This document shows positions 1 to 9,218 of a stretch of DNA of 20,490 nt, piece by piece. Position 1 is the stretch's first letter, and each line of letters begins with the position of its first letter. Source of the DNA: a virus. Under the pieces are notes generated by a model that made no database searches, was not told where the DNA came from, and saw only the letters and a list, made by a program, of their open reading frames with translations. Where the stretch lies: positions 1 to 20,490 of IMG/VR virus record IMGVR_UViG_3300010885_007151; one strand, given 5' to 3'. The translations under genes and the position numbers were made by a program.

Positions 1-21
1 AACGTTAAAATTCAGCGACAT
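1..21 (-). CDS. Start of a truncated structural gene (partial, runs off window)
   Basis: Only the first seven codons are present, reading MSLNFNV from the ATG at 21-19 toward the left edge. An AAGG stretch lies about ten bases upstream and could serve as a ribosome binding site. It follows the baseplate operon in the same direction, so it is probably another late virion gene. From memory, a large tail or baseplate structural protein of T4-like cyanophages starts with a similar MSLNFN-type sequence, but seven residues cannot prove identity. Confidence is mainly that a coding start lies here, not in the product. Confidence 0.45.
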
Positions 22-23
22 TT

Positions 24-167
24 TTATTTTACCTTAGTTAGCATTTGTTTTCCGTCTACGCTTCTATATTTCCAAGAATAAACAGTTTTGTAATTTAGCA
101 TATTTATCTGACAATAATTCATCAAATCGTTAATTAATTTTGTTTCTTTTGTTTCTGGATTATACAA
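24..167 (-). CDS. Possible tiny protein downstream of gp8, start uncertain
   Basis: An open frame follows gp8 in a different frame and ends with TAA at 26-24, two bases before the next ATG. From a TTG at 167-165 it encodes 47 residues, and from the first ATG at 122-120 it encodes 32 residues. It contains NPETKETKLINDLMNYC and TVYSWKYRSVDGKQ, whose composition looks coding rather than random. No good ribosome binding site precedes either start. The open frame continues upstream into the end of gp8, so translational coupling is possible. I do not recognise a family. It fills the 160 bases that would otherwise be an unusual gap in a tightly packed operon. It could be non-coding. Confidence 0.35.
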   Translation of the reverse strand: MYNPETKETKLINDLMNYCQINMLNYKTVYSWKYRSVDGKQMLTKVK

Positions 168-181
168 AGCCCACGAGTAAG

Positions 182-1549
182 TTAGTACCCGAGCACAAAT
201 TTGAACTGCTCAATACCATCAGAACTTCTTTGAACCGAGGTTCTATTTTGAATGTATGCCAAATAACCTGAGAATGGCACAAAGTCTGGATTACTTACAC
301 CCAACAAAGTTCTAGCAGTCAATGAAGAATTTCCATAAACAGTAGCATCTAGTGTTGGAGTTCCTTTTATATTTATGAGCTTAACCACGTTAGCATCTGC
401 ATCAAAACTTAATACAGTTGCTTTAAAACTTGCATTGAGGAGAGAATCTCCTTGATAAACAATCTCATCGGGAACATATGAACCAAATCCTGAAGCTAAA
501 ATTAAATCTGTGGTTGTTTTGTAAATGCTTCCATTTGCTGGATTTGGTGCTGTACTTAATGAAGTTGGATTAATTAAAATACCAACTTGTCTAAAGTCAA
601 TATCAGTTGGAATATATCCACCTTCACTTCCATTAAATTCGGCAGTTAACATAATGTGTGAACAACCTAATTCTGATACGTTATCAAAGCCGTGGCCACC
701 AATAGGACTTACTGGAACCTTGAAGGATGCGCCTGAACCAATATCGCTAATGACCGATACGTTTGCGAATGTATAATTGGTTCCTGTGTTCACCACGGTA
801 GCTCCGGTAATAACACCATTAGCAGAAATGGCAAGTGTACCCGTGGCACCAATACCATCACCAGTAACTTGCATTGTAATCGTGGTATTTACTTGGTCGT
901 AACCAGAACCTCCATTTACCACATTGATTACGTCAATGTTACCATAACCAGCACCGTTTTCAATAGGATTTGGTATGTTTGAACCAACTGGTACAGGCAT
1001 CCAAACTGTGTCCATAAATGTCTTTTTGGCACCAGTATCGATGGTATACACATACTTCCATTTGTAACCATCAACATCTTGAAAAATATTGTTTGTACCG
1101 TAATTTCCTGGTTTAAAAAATGGTTCTTGTGTTGAAGGTGCACCCTTATTATTCCATAAACACTTGAAAACTTGGTCAAAACGATTTTTTACATAGAATT
1201 CATAAATTAAAAATCCATTTTGGTCGACTTGAAACATATCAATATCATCTTGATAATAATCGTATACTTGACCTGATGTCCAATTAATTCTTTGAATAAC
1301 TGGACTAATATTATTTGTTAATATTTTTTTAGCAACAAAGATATTAGCGTATATAGATTTTATATATTGCTGGTCTTGTGTTGGTTGGGGAGGATCAAAC
1401 TCATCAGGCCAAGGCTCAACTTTAGACAAAAATACATAAGTCGCATTAATTGGTAGACTGTTCGAAGGTAATACCGCAGTCGGTGCAAAGTAAGATTGCT
1501 CTACCTGAGCAACTTTAGAACCGTATGTTAATAGTGATTGATTTGCCAT
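182..1549 (-). CDS. 8: Baseplate wedge protein gp8
   Basis: Structural protein of the T4-type baseplate wedge, where gp8 binds gp10, gp7 and gp6 in the assembled virion. Landmarks match T4 gp8 in order, as recalled: VEPWPDEFDPPQPTQD near residue 44, VIQRINW near 84, VFKCLW near 127, DVDGYKWKYVYTI near 158, FRQVGILINPT near 319, and a C-terminal GYLAYIQNR near 428. At 455 residues it is longer than the 334 of T4 gp8. Extra length includes a beta-rich GGSGY...GDGIGA...GTNYT module at about 205-280 and an IVYQGDS module at about 361-415. Both modules also occur in neighbouring wedge proteins. It starts 12 bases after the fiber gene stop and has no Shine-Dalgarno sequence, only an AT-rich leader. 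The assignment is firm although no database search was made. Confidence 0.87.
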   Translation of the reverse strand: MANQSLLTYGSKVAQVEQSYFAPTAVLPSNSLPINATYVFLSKVEPWPDEFDPPQPTQDQQYIKSIYANIFVAKKILTNNISPVIQRINWTSGQVYDYYQDDIDMFQVDQNGFLIYEFYVKNRFDQVFKCLWNNKGAPSTQEPFFKPGNYGTNNIFQDVDGYKWKYVYTIDTGAKKTFMDTVWMPVPVGSNIPNPIENGAGYGNIDVINVVNGGSGYDQVNTTITMQVTGDGIGATGTLAISANGVITGATVVNTGTNYTFANVSVISDIGSGASFKVPVSPIGGHGFDNVSELGCSHIMLTAEFNGSEGGYIPTDIDFRQVGILINPTSLSTAPNPANGSIYKTTTDLILASGFGSYVPDEIVYQGDSLLNASFKATVLSFDADANVVKLINIKGTPTLDATVYGNSSLTARTLLGVSNPDFVPFSGYLAYIQNRTSVQRSSDGIEQFKFVLGY

Positions 1550-1561
1550 AGTATATATTTA

Positions 1562-3928
1562 TTAAGTGTGGATAACAGAAACTAGAGTATTAGCTAATGT
1601 TCCATCAACACAGAAATACCTTGCACAAACAGTTGATGTGGATGGTATATTATATGTGGTCGAATTAATCGTTGAGTTAATAGCAGAAACACCGGTTGTA
1701 TAGGTTTGATTGGTACCTGCAAGATTTGTGATCCACAATTCAACAATTTTACCAACGGTAAAATTACTCATTGATACAACTAATCCTGTTGACGTTTGTG
1801 CTCTCACCATTGAGTTATTTGCAAAGTCAATGGTAATTGCTGTCTGCGCACTTGGATATACCAATGATGTATGAATGAATCCTTTTACTGGTGCCACAGT
1901 ACCGGTGAATGTTACAGAATCAGCATTGAATGAAGCAATTTCATTAACAACATTTGAACCATTTGGTGTATTCCAAAATCTTATTCTGGAACCACGATTT
2001 GTGTCCGAACGATTTTCAGTAGCAACAAAATCGATTCTTGCATCACCAAATGGTGCATATCCTGTAGTACCATATGAGTTACCAGCAATCCGCAACAGGA
2101 TATCATTGTTCTGTGTCGCTGTTGGCGCAGCTACTGTACCTCTGGCAGTTCTACCAGCAATAATAGGATATGCTGTATTTGATGTACCAAAAGTATCAAT
2201 CAACACTCTGGCTGGTACGTTTGGCTTATTGGTCAGTTGTATCAATGTACCGGCTTGTGTTGTATTTTGTGAACTTCCTGATGCGGTGATTCTAAAGGCA
2301 GCTTCTGTTGCACCAAAATTAGAATTGGCAAGAATCATTGTTCCGTTAACAGTTACATCATTAAGTAATGTTGTTGATGCAATAATTAAATTACCAGAAA
2401 CATATGTGTTTGATGATAATATACTTGTATTACCAATACTTGCGTTAACAGTTCTAACTGCAGTATTTGAACCAATGGGTGTAGTAAATATAGAAACTGA
2501 TGTTCCGTGTGCCACATCAGTAAAGTTCTCTAAAGCGTTAATATCAATACGAGCATCTGAAGCAGCATTGAATACTGTATTACCATAACCAAAAGATGAA
2601 TAACGACCAATAACGTCACCGGATTGACTTGGTGTTGGAGTGTTTGCAACACCTCGAGCGTGACGAGTTAAGTAGTTTGGTACAGCAGCCACACCAAGAG
2701 CATCTATAACAACCCGAGGAGAAACGGTTTCTTTACCTGTTATTTGAACAATATAACCAGGACTTGATGGAAGTAAAATAACACCATTATTCGAAGCAGT
2801 AAATGTTGCTAACGGACTAAAATCACCAAGTGAATTGTATGTGGACCTAACAAATTCAGTAATAATATTACCGGTCGTTGTCAAGTCACCATTTAATGTT
2901 ACTGTTGTGTTTGCTAGAGCAGCATTAGCAATTGTTAAGGCAGTATTAGCCGTTGACCATGCCAAGTTAATACTTGTATTTTGGCCAGCATTAATAACAC
3001 CAGACTGTGTTGTGTAACCAAATAAAGTTACAGAATTAGATTCTAATTGTTGAATTCTATTATTTTGTTCTGCATTAATTACTGTGCTTATATTCTGACG
3101 AGTATTTGTGGTATTTGCTAAATCAAATGCACCTTGTGCTTTACTATCAACAAAAGTAATATTGGTGTTCTGAGTAAGGTCAACCCCTTGAATAATACTA
3201 ATGGCAGTATTTTGATTGTTGTTAATAGATTCGATACTTTGAATTCTAGTATTCTGAGTTAAGTCAACGCCTTGGTTAATAATGGTATTTGCTGTAGCAG
3301 TATTGGCCGTATCAAAAGAGGATTGAACATAGTTTGCAGGTGCTGCAGCCACAGATTGTCTGCTACCATCAGCAAATGTAAGATATGATTGAGTGTTTAG
3401 TGTGATGCCGTTGGCACCAATAGAGGCTACAATATTATTTGCTCTAGTGCCACCAGCAATGAATACGACATTAGCACCAGTAGAAGCTGTACCAATAACT
3501 AAATTTCCTTGATTACTATAATGTGATGGTCCATGTGAGAACACATAACCATCATAAGGCTTCATCGAACTGTATGTTTGGTCGCTAAAGTTTTTTCCAT
3601 TGATACCCATATCAATGTAATTATTGGCGTTATCGGAATCACTAGTAGAAGCCACATAATCAGATGATCCTGTGTTATTAAAGTTTTGTAAATTAACTTG
3701 TAAATAGGTACTGGAGAGGCCAGAAAATTGGCCAATAACATCTTGATACACAACAGGATTAACGCCAACATTTAAAATTTCATTGGAATATAATCCTTGT
3801 GCTAAAGTGTGAGCAGTAAACTTACCTGTGGTTCCTGTCGGAATGTCAACACCCACGAACAATGAGTTTGCGGTGTTAGCATTTAACGATGTTAAAAGTG
3901 GTAGTTGTGAAATTTTTACTGTTGACAT
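1562..3928 (-). CDS. Fiber-like virion protein with tandem repeat domains
   Basis: A 788-residue protein with the composition of a phage fiber, rich in N, T, S, A and V and low in charge. An N-terminal segment (residues 4-52, KISQLP ... NSLFVGVD ... TLAQGLYSNEILNVG) resembles the start of many structural fibers in aquatic T4-like phages, as recalled. Residues 215-300 hold repeated GVDLTQNT and QNNRIQ units likely to form a trimeric coiled coil. Residues about 370-500 and 541-671 are two copies of one domain, sharing RxARG, DARID and TPxGSN at an offset of about 171 residues. The C-terminal 100 residues (FTVGKIVELWITN) form a separate module. It lies between genes 7 and 8, where T4 has no gene. 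A role in receptor binding or as a baseplate decoration is inferred. An AGGG upstream of the ATG may be the ribosome binding site. Confidence 0.7.
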   Translation of the reverse strand: MSTVKISQLPLLTSLNANTANSLFVGVDIPTGTTGKFTAHTLAQGLYSNEILNVGVNPVVYQDVIGQFSGLSSTYLQVNLQNFNNTGSSDYVASTSDSDNANNYIDMGINGKNFSDQTYSSMKPYDGYVFSHGPSHYSNQGNLVIGTASTGANVVFIAGGTRANNIVASIGANGITLNTQSYLTFADGSRQSVAAAPANYVQSSFDTANTATANTIINQGVDLTQNTRIQSIESINNNQNTAISIIQGVDLTQNTNITFVDSKAQGAFDLANTTNTRQNISTVINAEQNNRIQQLESNSVTLFGYTTQSGVINAGQNTSINLAWSTANTALTIANAALANTTVTLNGDLTTTGNIITEFVRSTYNSLGDFSPLATFTASNNGVILLPSSPGYIVQITGKETVSPRVVIDALGVAAVPNYLTRHARGVANTPTPSQSGDVIGRYSSFGYGNTVFNAASDARIDINALENFTDVAHGTSVSIFTTPIGSNTAVRTVNASIGNTSILSSNTYVSGNLIIASTTLLNDVTVNGTMILANSNFGATEAAFRITASGSSQNTTQAGTLIQLTNKPNVPARVLIDTFGTSNTAYPIIAGRTARGTVAAPTATQNNDILLRIAGNSYGTTGYAPFGDARIDFVATENRSDTNRGSRIRFWNTPNGSNVVNEIASFNADSVTFTGTVAPVKGFIHTSLVYPSAQTAITIDFANNSMVRAQTSTGLVVSMSNFTVGKIVELWITNLAGTNQTYTTGVSAINSTINSTTYNIPSTSTVCARYFCVDGTLANTLVSVIHT

Positions 3929-3931
3929 TTG

Positions 3932-6751
3932 TTACCCTAAAAGAATTAATTGGTCATCTTCTGTTGTTATTGTGTTTCCAAACTCATCCGTTATCTCCGG
4001 ATAGTATTGTGTACCTAGTGGTCCAAAAATTAGAACATTGGTTGTTGAGAATGTTCTATTTACTGACATTAATGAGGTTGATGCATTTGCAAAATTTGAA
4101 TTCACATAAACCAAACCAGATGTATAATTGATGTTGGTTACTGTTTTTCCTGTATTATTTGCAATTAGTACAGTATCCCCTATATGTAGAATATCTTTCA
4201 ATGGATAAGCAGTATTTGCGTAATTTCCATTATTTACAATATCGTATGAATTCGTCAAGGACGTTATATTTATGACATTACTTCCAGAATTTGCTTGGAT
4301 ATAAGCAACATTGGCATAAGAGAGCCAGGTGTTGTCTTTAAGTATTGCAGTATTTGCTCCGTCAGCGGTTACAGAGATAACATCGGATGTAATTACAAAT
4401 CCATTAACATCTGTCATTACAAGTTTACTATTTGATGATATAATGTTGGCCAAATTGGCACCCACCAAAGCATTAAATTTAACAATATTATTACTTGTAT
4501 TGTCAAAGTTGGCTTCCATAGTAACATATGAACCTGGATCACCAGTATAGAATCCTAAGGTATGTCCTTGATTGGTTACAGCCTCAGCCGTAAAATTATC
4601 TAAAGCTTCAGAAGGCATAACAAAACGGCCAAGTACCTTAGTACCTGTTGGATGTAATAGATTTAAAAGAATATCTCTATAATTTGAAATTTCTTTTTCT
4701 AGTGTAATCTGATAAGTGTAGTTATTGTAGTCTTGGCTCTGTAGTACATCAAAAGAACTTAACTGACCTCTTGTACCAATATATTGACCCGTACCAGATA
4801 CTAATCCATTAACAAATATGGCATTTGCCTTGGCTGTGCCATCACCATAAGAAATGACTCCTGTAGAATCAAATCTGGTACTGGTATTATAGGTACTATA
4901 ACGATTAGTTAAATCAATAAAAATGTTTTTATTTTTAATTGTTATTTTTTGATTAAAATCGGGAACAGTATTATAATCCAACACCCTCAAACGATACATT
5001 GAAGCTGCCGTGTTGGCCAAGGTATATAAAGCTTCAATCGATTGAACCGTAGCAAAATACGTTGCAGATTCTTGTGATGCACCTTGATAAATTATGTCGC
5101 CTTCTTGTGGTAAATTGGAAATAAACACATTATTAACACACAAGTCTTGAACTTTAAGAGAAATTGATGGAACTTCAACATAGTCGGCACCAGGATCAGT
5201 AACTAGAATTGATGAGATTGAACCAACACGGTCAAAAGTTGCACCAAAAGTTGCACCATCACCTAAAATACCAGGAACAGTTAATACGGCATTTGCAGCA
5301 GCTACATTTGATGATATAACGGATACCGTAGGTACACTAGTCTGCTGATAATTTGTTCCACCCAACGGATAGAATTGGAATGCTGAATTTGGATTATCAT
5401 AGGTATAATCGACAACTATGATTGAACCATTGGCATTAACAGAAATAATGTTTGCATGAGCACCAACACCAGAACCACCCGTTAAAACAATCGTATCATT
5501 TGCACGATAACCTTTGCCAGCATTTTCAATCTGTATTGGTGCTAAAATGCCTAAGTTTCTAATATTACCAATAATGGCGGCATTATCAGTCGGAAATAAA
5601 GAAGATGCATCAATTGTTGGTGCACCATCTAATCCTGTACCACTATTATCCAATAAAATGGCAGATAAGGGAAAGGTCGTGAATGATAAGAAGTTAAAGG
5701 CATTGGCTAAAGAGCAAGTTAAATTAGCCCGAGCATTGGCAACAAAACTATAGTTATTTGCATTTAATTTAATTAAAGATTGATTCTGAATTGTATCACT
5801 AGGAACAAGTGTTACGTTTGCGGTTTTTCTTGGATCAGGATTTACACTTGAAACGTGAGCTGTAGCACCAGCTGAAGCTGGACTAATAGTAATAATTGTA
5901 TTTGGAGAACTTCTATAACCATAACCACCATTAATAACTCTGACGTTTTGTAAAGAACCTTTAGTTGTAGCGTAAACTGTTGCAGCAGCGCCATCACCTG
6001 CGGGTGAATTTAAACCACCAGTAATTCCTACTGGATCTCCTGGTTTATATAATAATCCTCGATTATCCGGATTAACTTCAATTCGATTTACTTGACCAAC
6101 AATTTTAGCTCTAAGTGGTTGACCACCAACTTTAATCTCTTGATTGTTAGAATCTAAAATTCTGATAAACTCACCAGATTGAAAATCTCGTTGAACATTT
6201 GAAATGTGGAGGATAGTTTTTACACCATCAAATGAGGTATTTTCAATTGTTGCTAACGCTTTGGTTGTTTCACCAAACACACTATAATTTTTAATGTTTA
6301 GGAAACTAACATCGCTCGAAGCAATATTTAAACTTTTTGAAATATACCATTCACCGTCAGAAGCTCTTAATACCGCATCTTTTGTTAGAAAGAATTCTAC
6401 TGGAGAATCGTAAAGAACTCTAAACAAAAACTCATATGATGCAGGTGTACCTTTTGATTTGTATAGTTCTTTAGCAATCTTGGTAACTTTAACTTTGTCA
6501 GCAAGAATATCTTTTGGAAAATAAGAAAGAAAGTCGTTATAAAAATAATCAACAAACTCATCTGGAGTCTTATCAATATTTCTATAATTCAATAAGTTTT
6601 TTGTTCTATCTGTTACCTGTTTTTCTTGTTCCAACCATTCATAGTAAGCTTTAAGAAACAATACAAAATTGGCGTATTGAGGATCATCTCGAACAAATTC
6701 GGGTAGCTGTGATGGTACCAGTAGAGATGTTTTTTGATTATTTTCTATCAT
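3932..6751 (-). CDS. 7: Baseplate wedge protein, gp7-like
   Basis: Large wedge protein of 939 residues. Its N-terminus (residues 14-122, with FVLFLKAYYEWLEQ, DEFVDYFYNDFLSYFP and SKGTPASYEFLFRVLYDSPV) matches a segment that lies in the C-terminal third of T4 gp7, recalled there as FYSTKGIEASYKFLFKVLYNEEVE. A second matching block is at 662-710 (SSFDVLQSQDYNNYTYQ then LLHPTG). In T4, gp7 starts wedge assembly with gp10 and binds gp8, gp53 and gp6. Here the large T4 N-terminal region is absent. The protein is filled out instead by GYGYRSSP / GKGYRAND type beta modules (268-535) and a YQGAS module (551-572). The start overlaps the gp6 stop as ATGA, so translation is probably coupled. Many genome annotations may call it only a structural protein. 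Confidence 0.75.
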   Translation of the reverse strand: MIENNQKTSLLVPSQLPEFVRDDPQYANFVLFLKAYYEWLEQEKQVTDRTKNLLNYRNIDKTPDEFVDYFYNDFLSYFPKDILADKVKVTKIAKELYKSKGTPASYEFLFRVLYDSPVEFFLTKDAVLRASDGEWYISKSLNIASSDVSFLNIKNYSVFGETTKALATIENTSFDGVKTILHISNVQRDFQSGEFIRILDSNNQEIKVGGQPLRAKIVGQVNRIEVNPDNRGLLYKPGDPVGITGGLNSPAGDGAAATVYATTKGSLQNVRVINGGYGYRSSPNTIITISPASAGATAHVSSVNPDPRKTANVTLVPSDTIQNQSLIKLNANNYSFVANARANLTCSLANAFNFLSFTTFPLSAILLDNSGTGLDGAPTIDASSLFPTDNAAIIGNIRNLGILAPIQIENAGKGYRANDTIVLTGGSGVGAHANIISVNANGSIIVVDYTYDNPNSAFQFYPLGGTNYQQTSVPTVSVISSNVAAANAVLTVPGILGDGATFGATFDRVGSISSILVTDPGADYVEVPSISLKVQDLCVNNVFISNLPQEGDIIYQGASQESATYFATVQSIEALYTLANTAASMYRLRVLDYNTVPDFNQKITIKNKNIFIDLTNRYSTYNTSTRFDSTGVISYGDGTAKANAIFVNGLVSGTGQYIGTRGQLSSFDVLQSQDYNNYTYQITLEKEISNYRDILLNLLHPTGTKVLGRFVMPSEALDNFTAEAVTNQGHTLGFYTGDPGSYVTMEANFDNTSNNIVKFNALVGANLANIISSNSKLVMTDVNGFVITSDVISVTADGANTAILKDNTWLSYANVAYIQANSGSNVINITSLTNSYDIVNNGNYANTAYPLKDILHIGDTVLIANNTGKTVTNINYTSGLVYVNSNFANASTSLMSVNRTFSTTNVLIFGPLGTQYYPEITDEFGNTITTEDDQLILLG

Positions 6752-8829
6752 GAACTTTTGGCAGTTACATTAACCACAACAGCAGTGTTGTCATATGGAT
6801 CGATTGTTATAATTCTATTGTAATCAGATGAAATAATAGAAGTTGTTGGTTTAACTGAAACGGATAGTTCTCCCAAAGTATTATTAATATTATATGGGTT
6901 AAATGATGCCAGAGTAATAATTCCTTCACGATAGTCTATTGTTCCAGCATTTGCATTTAGAATAATTTTAACATTAGTTGAATCGTTGTAGTATGTTCTT
7001 AATGTGCCGTAACGACCTTTAAGATTAACAACGGCCGCAGCATTTCTTCCTGTTGTATCGCCGCTTCTTGGTGTAATCACAGCAATTGCATTAGTGTAAC
7101 CAGTACCAGCAGAATCAACAACAATGCTAGAAACAGTACCATTAACTACCACGGCGTGAGCTGTTGCACCAGTACCATCACCACGAATGGTGACTGTTGG
7201 AACATCTTGATAATTAAAACCAGGATTTAATACAGAAAGAGATTCTACGCCATCAGTTTGACTTGGAACTTCTTCCAAAAATACACCGCTAATAACCTCG
7301 GATAAATTGGAAGGATTTAAAAATTCCATTGAAGGTAAACTAACAACACCACTTTTATACATATTTCTCTCTAAAGGAGAATTATAATATAACTTATATG
7401 TTGTGCTTGAAGTTAAATTAGGTAGAAACTTCTTTTCCATTCTAAGGTCATATTCACTAGTAATAATGGAAGAGTCATAATTTTGTACCGCATTCAATAA
7501 ATCATATCCATTAAATGTTGAATTAAATGTATTCAATGAATTTGTAGCAAAAGTTCCAATTGCTGATTTAACACCATCTTGAATTTGTGATGCGGTTAAG
7601 TTAGTTTTCTTAGGATCATACAGAACATCAACAACTAATTTTAAATAAGTATAGTCTGGATCAATAACTGTTGGTGACACGGTAACCACACTAATAGGTT
7701 TAATAACTTCATCAACAATTTGTGATTTTTGTGTATCAGTTAATTTATAAGCTCCGGCAGGCTTTAATGAAATGAATACTTGACCATATACTGGAGTACC
7801 ATTTTCTTCACCACCCCAAACATTGACTGCATCAAATGAAATTCCTAAAGTATTTTGTTGTAAAGCAACAATATAGTCATTCTTATTAACGGCACGGTTT
7901 TGTGCTGAGTATGTTTTTGGTGCCTGTAATTTAATAGATTCAATGGATTCTTTGTCACCACCTTGACTAGCAGCCAATACTGAATCAACAGAACTTGCAG
8001 GATACCGGCCAATGTTATCCATTAATACAAAACTGTTTGCACCTTCTGCAGCAAAACCTTCCGTAGACAAATATGTAAGATTAACAATATTTCCGTCCGT
8101 TAAAGTTTTACCTACAATACCATCACCAAAATATATTTCATAAGTTCCATTTAATGATTCTTGTAAAAAATAAACTTTAGAGGTTCCATTTAATGATAAA
8201 ACATTGGTTGCTAAATTGTATACTTCATATATTGAATTTGATGAAGATTGTTGCACCAATACTTTTAATGTCGTGGTATCTATTGTTTCATCTGGAATTT
8301 CAAATGTCAATGATGGATTAGCTGTTGTACTAACCGTATAGTTATAAGAAGATAGTACACCTTGTTTAATTTTAACATTCTCAAATTTGGCCGAATTATT
8401 AGCCACATTTACAGTATAAGAATCAGTATTAATAAAATTGTAGTTTACACCGTTAACATCCGATGAAAGAAACGAAGAATATGCTGATAAAGTTAAAGAT
8501 GCATCAGTTGTAACATTGGTTACAGTAACATTAACTTCAGCTGTTGGTGCAATTGCTGATTTTGGTGTATAGTTTAACAATTTGGCGTGAGATACCACAG
8601 ATGGTCTTTGAACCGCTGAGTCCAAAAACATTTCGTTAGCCACTTGGTTTAGATAATAAGCATTATACTGTGTATTATAAGCCAAAACATCTAAAAGAAC
8701 GGACATACCAGAACCTTCAAAGTTATAATCTTTGAACGTATCCTGACTTCTTAAAAATGTTGTAAAGTTGGTTTTAAGAGTATTAAAATCTAAACTCGTT
8801 AATTGAATATTTGAATTTGCTCCGGCCAT
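6748..8829 (-). CDS. 6: Baseplate wedge protein gp6
   Basis: Central wedge protein of contractile tails, a member of the gp6 / Mu gp47 / P2 gpJ family that forms the inner ring of the baseplate. At 693 residues it is close to T4 gp6 (about 660). The N-terminal segment (residues 10-95: LTSLDFNTLKTNFTTFL, FEGSGMSVLLDVLAYNTQYN, SAVQRPSVVSHAKLLNYTP) is the family signature. The middle carries YEIYFGDGIVG (230-240) and QNRAVNKNDYI (310-320), both typical. A beta-rich insert at about 531-605 (GFNYQDVPTVTIRGDGTGA, then GTGYT) resembles modules in the adjacent gp7 and gp8. The start is set by GAGGT upstream, and the ATG overlaps the gp25 stop as TAATG. Confidence 0.92.
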   Translation of the reverse strand: MAGANSNIQLTSLDFNTLKTNFTTFLRSQDTFKDYNFEGSGMSVLLDVLAYNTQYNAYYLNQVANEMFLDSAVQRPSVVSHAKLLNYTPKSAIAPTAEVNVTVTNVTTDASLTLSAYSSFLSSDVNGVNYNFINTDSYTVNVANNSAKFENVKIKQGVLSSYNYTVSTTANPSLTFEIPDETIDTTTLKVLVQQSSSNSIYEVYNLATNVLSLNGTSKVYFLQESLNGTYEIYFGDGIVGKTLTDGNIVNLTYLSTEGFAAEGANSFVLMDNIGRYPASSVDSVLAASQGGDKESIESIKLQAPKTYSAQNRAVNKNDYIVALQQNTLGISFDAVNVWGGEENGTPVYGQVFISLKPAGAYKLTDTQKSQIVDEVIKPISVVTVSPTVIDPDYTYLKLVVDVLYDPKKTNLTASQIQDGVKSAIGTFATNSLNTFNSTFNGYDLLNAVQNYDSSIITSEYDLRMEKKFLPNLTSSTTYKLYYNSPLERNMYKSGVVSLPSMEFLNPSNLSEVISGVFLEEVPSQTDGVESLSVLNPGFNYQDVPTVTIRGDGTGATAHAVVVNGTVSSIVVDSAGTGYTNAIAVITPRSGDTTGRNAAAVVNLKGRYGTLRTYYNDSTNVKIILNANAGTIDYREGIITLASFNPYNINNTLGELSVSVKPTTSIISSDYNRIITIDPYDNTAVVVNVTAKSS

Positions 8830-9218
8830 TATCTGGACCTCGTTAATATTAGGTTAATTTGTGATGGTATAGTTATATTTCCAATAAGAACAAACAATGA
8901 AACATTAAATGAATTACTATCAGGAGATGCTTGAACGAATAACTGGCTAATGGTTGCTCTTGGCTCATAATTATTAATCATTCTAGCAATTTCATCTTCA
9001 ATTAAACTAGCCGTTAATGGAGAAACCGGTTCAAATAACAGTTTATTTAAGCTACTGCCAACATTAGGTTGAAATAATCTTTCATATAAATTGGTGGACA
9101 ATAAATTACGAACCGACTTAATGACTGCCTGTTCGTCATATTTCATAGAAACGTCACCTGTCGAAGGTAATTTTCGAAAGGTTAAATCCAAATCAGAGTA
9201 AATATGTTTGTTTGCCAT
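8829..9218 (-). CDS. 25: Baseplate wedge protein gp25
   Basis: Small wedge protein of the gp25 / P2 gpW family, 129 residues against about 132 in T4. Gp25 joins the gp6-gp53 core and starts sheath polymerisation. The sequence shows the typical DLDLTFRKLPSTGDV start, AVIKSVRNLLSTNLYERLFQP (split here as AVIKSVRNLL at 31-40 and YERLFQP at 45-51), then the conserved EPR motif at residues 85-87 in NNYEPRATI, which is the family hallmark. Seven bases separate it from the gp5 needle gene. No Shine-Dalgarno is present and the leader is AATAAATAAACA. Order 5-25-6 keeps the hub and inner wedge genes together, unlike T4, where 25 is apart from 5-6-7-8. Confidence 0.93.
   Translation of the reverse strand: MANKHIYSDLDLTFRKLPSTGDVSMKYDEQAVIKSVRNLLSTNLYERLFQPNVGSSLNKLLFEPVSPLTASLIEDEIARMINNYEPRATISQLFVQASPDSNSFNVSLFVLIGNITIPSQINLILTRSR

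Noticed and set aside
1875-2588. 237-codon open frame on the plus strand opposite the fiber gene
   Set aside because: It is a shadow of the fiber gene, whose N/T/A/S-rich codons leave the opposite strand open. It has no ribosome binding site and no recognisable motif.
2900-3350. Repeated QNT / ANT words in the fiber gene as a possible DNA repeat array or CRISPR-like structure
   Set aside because: Repeats are at protein level with varied codons and no constant spacer length. They fit a coiled-coil fiber stalk.
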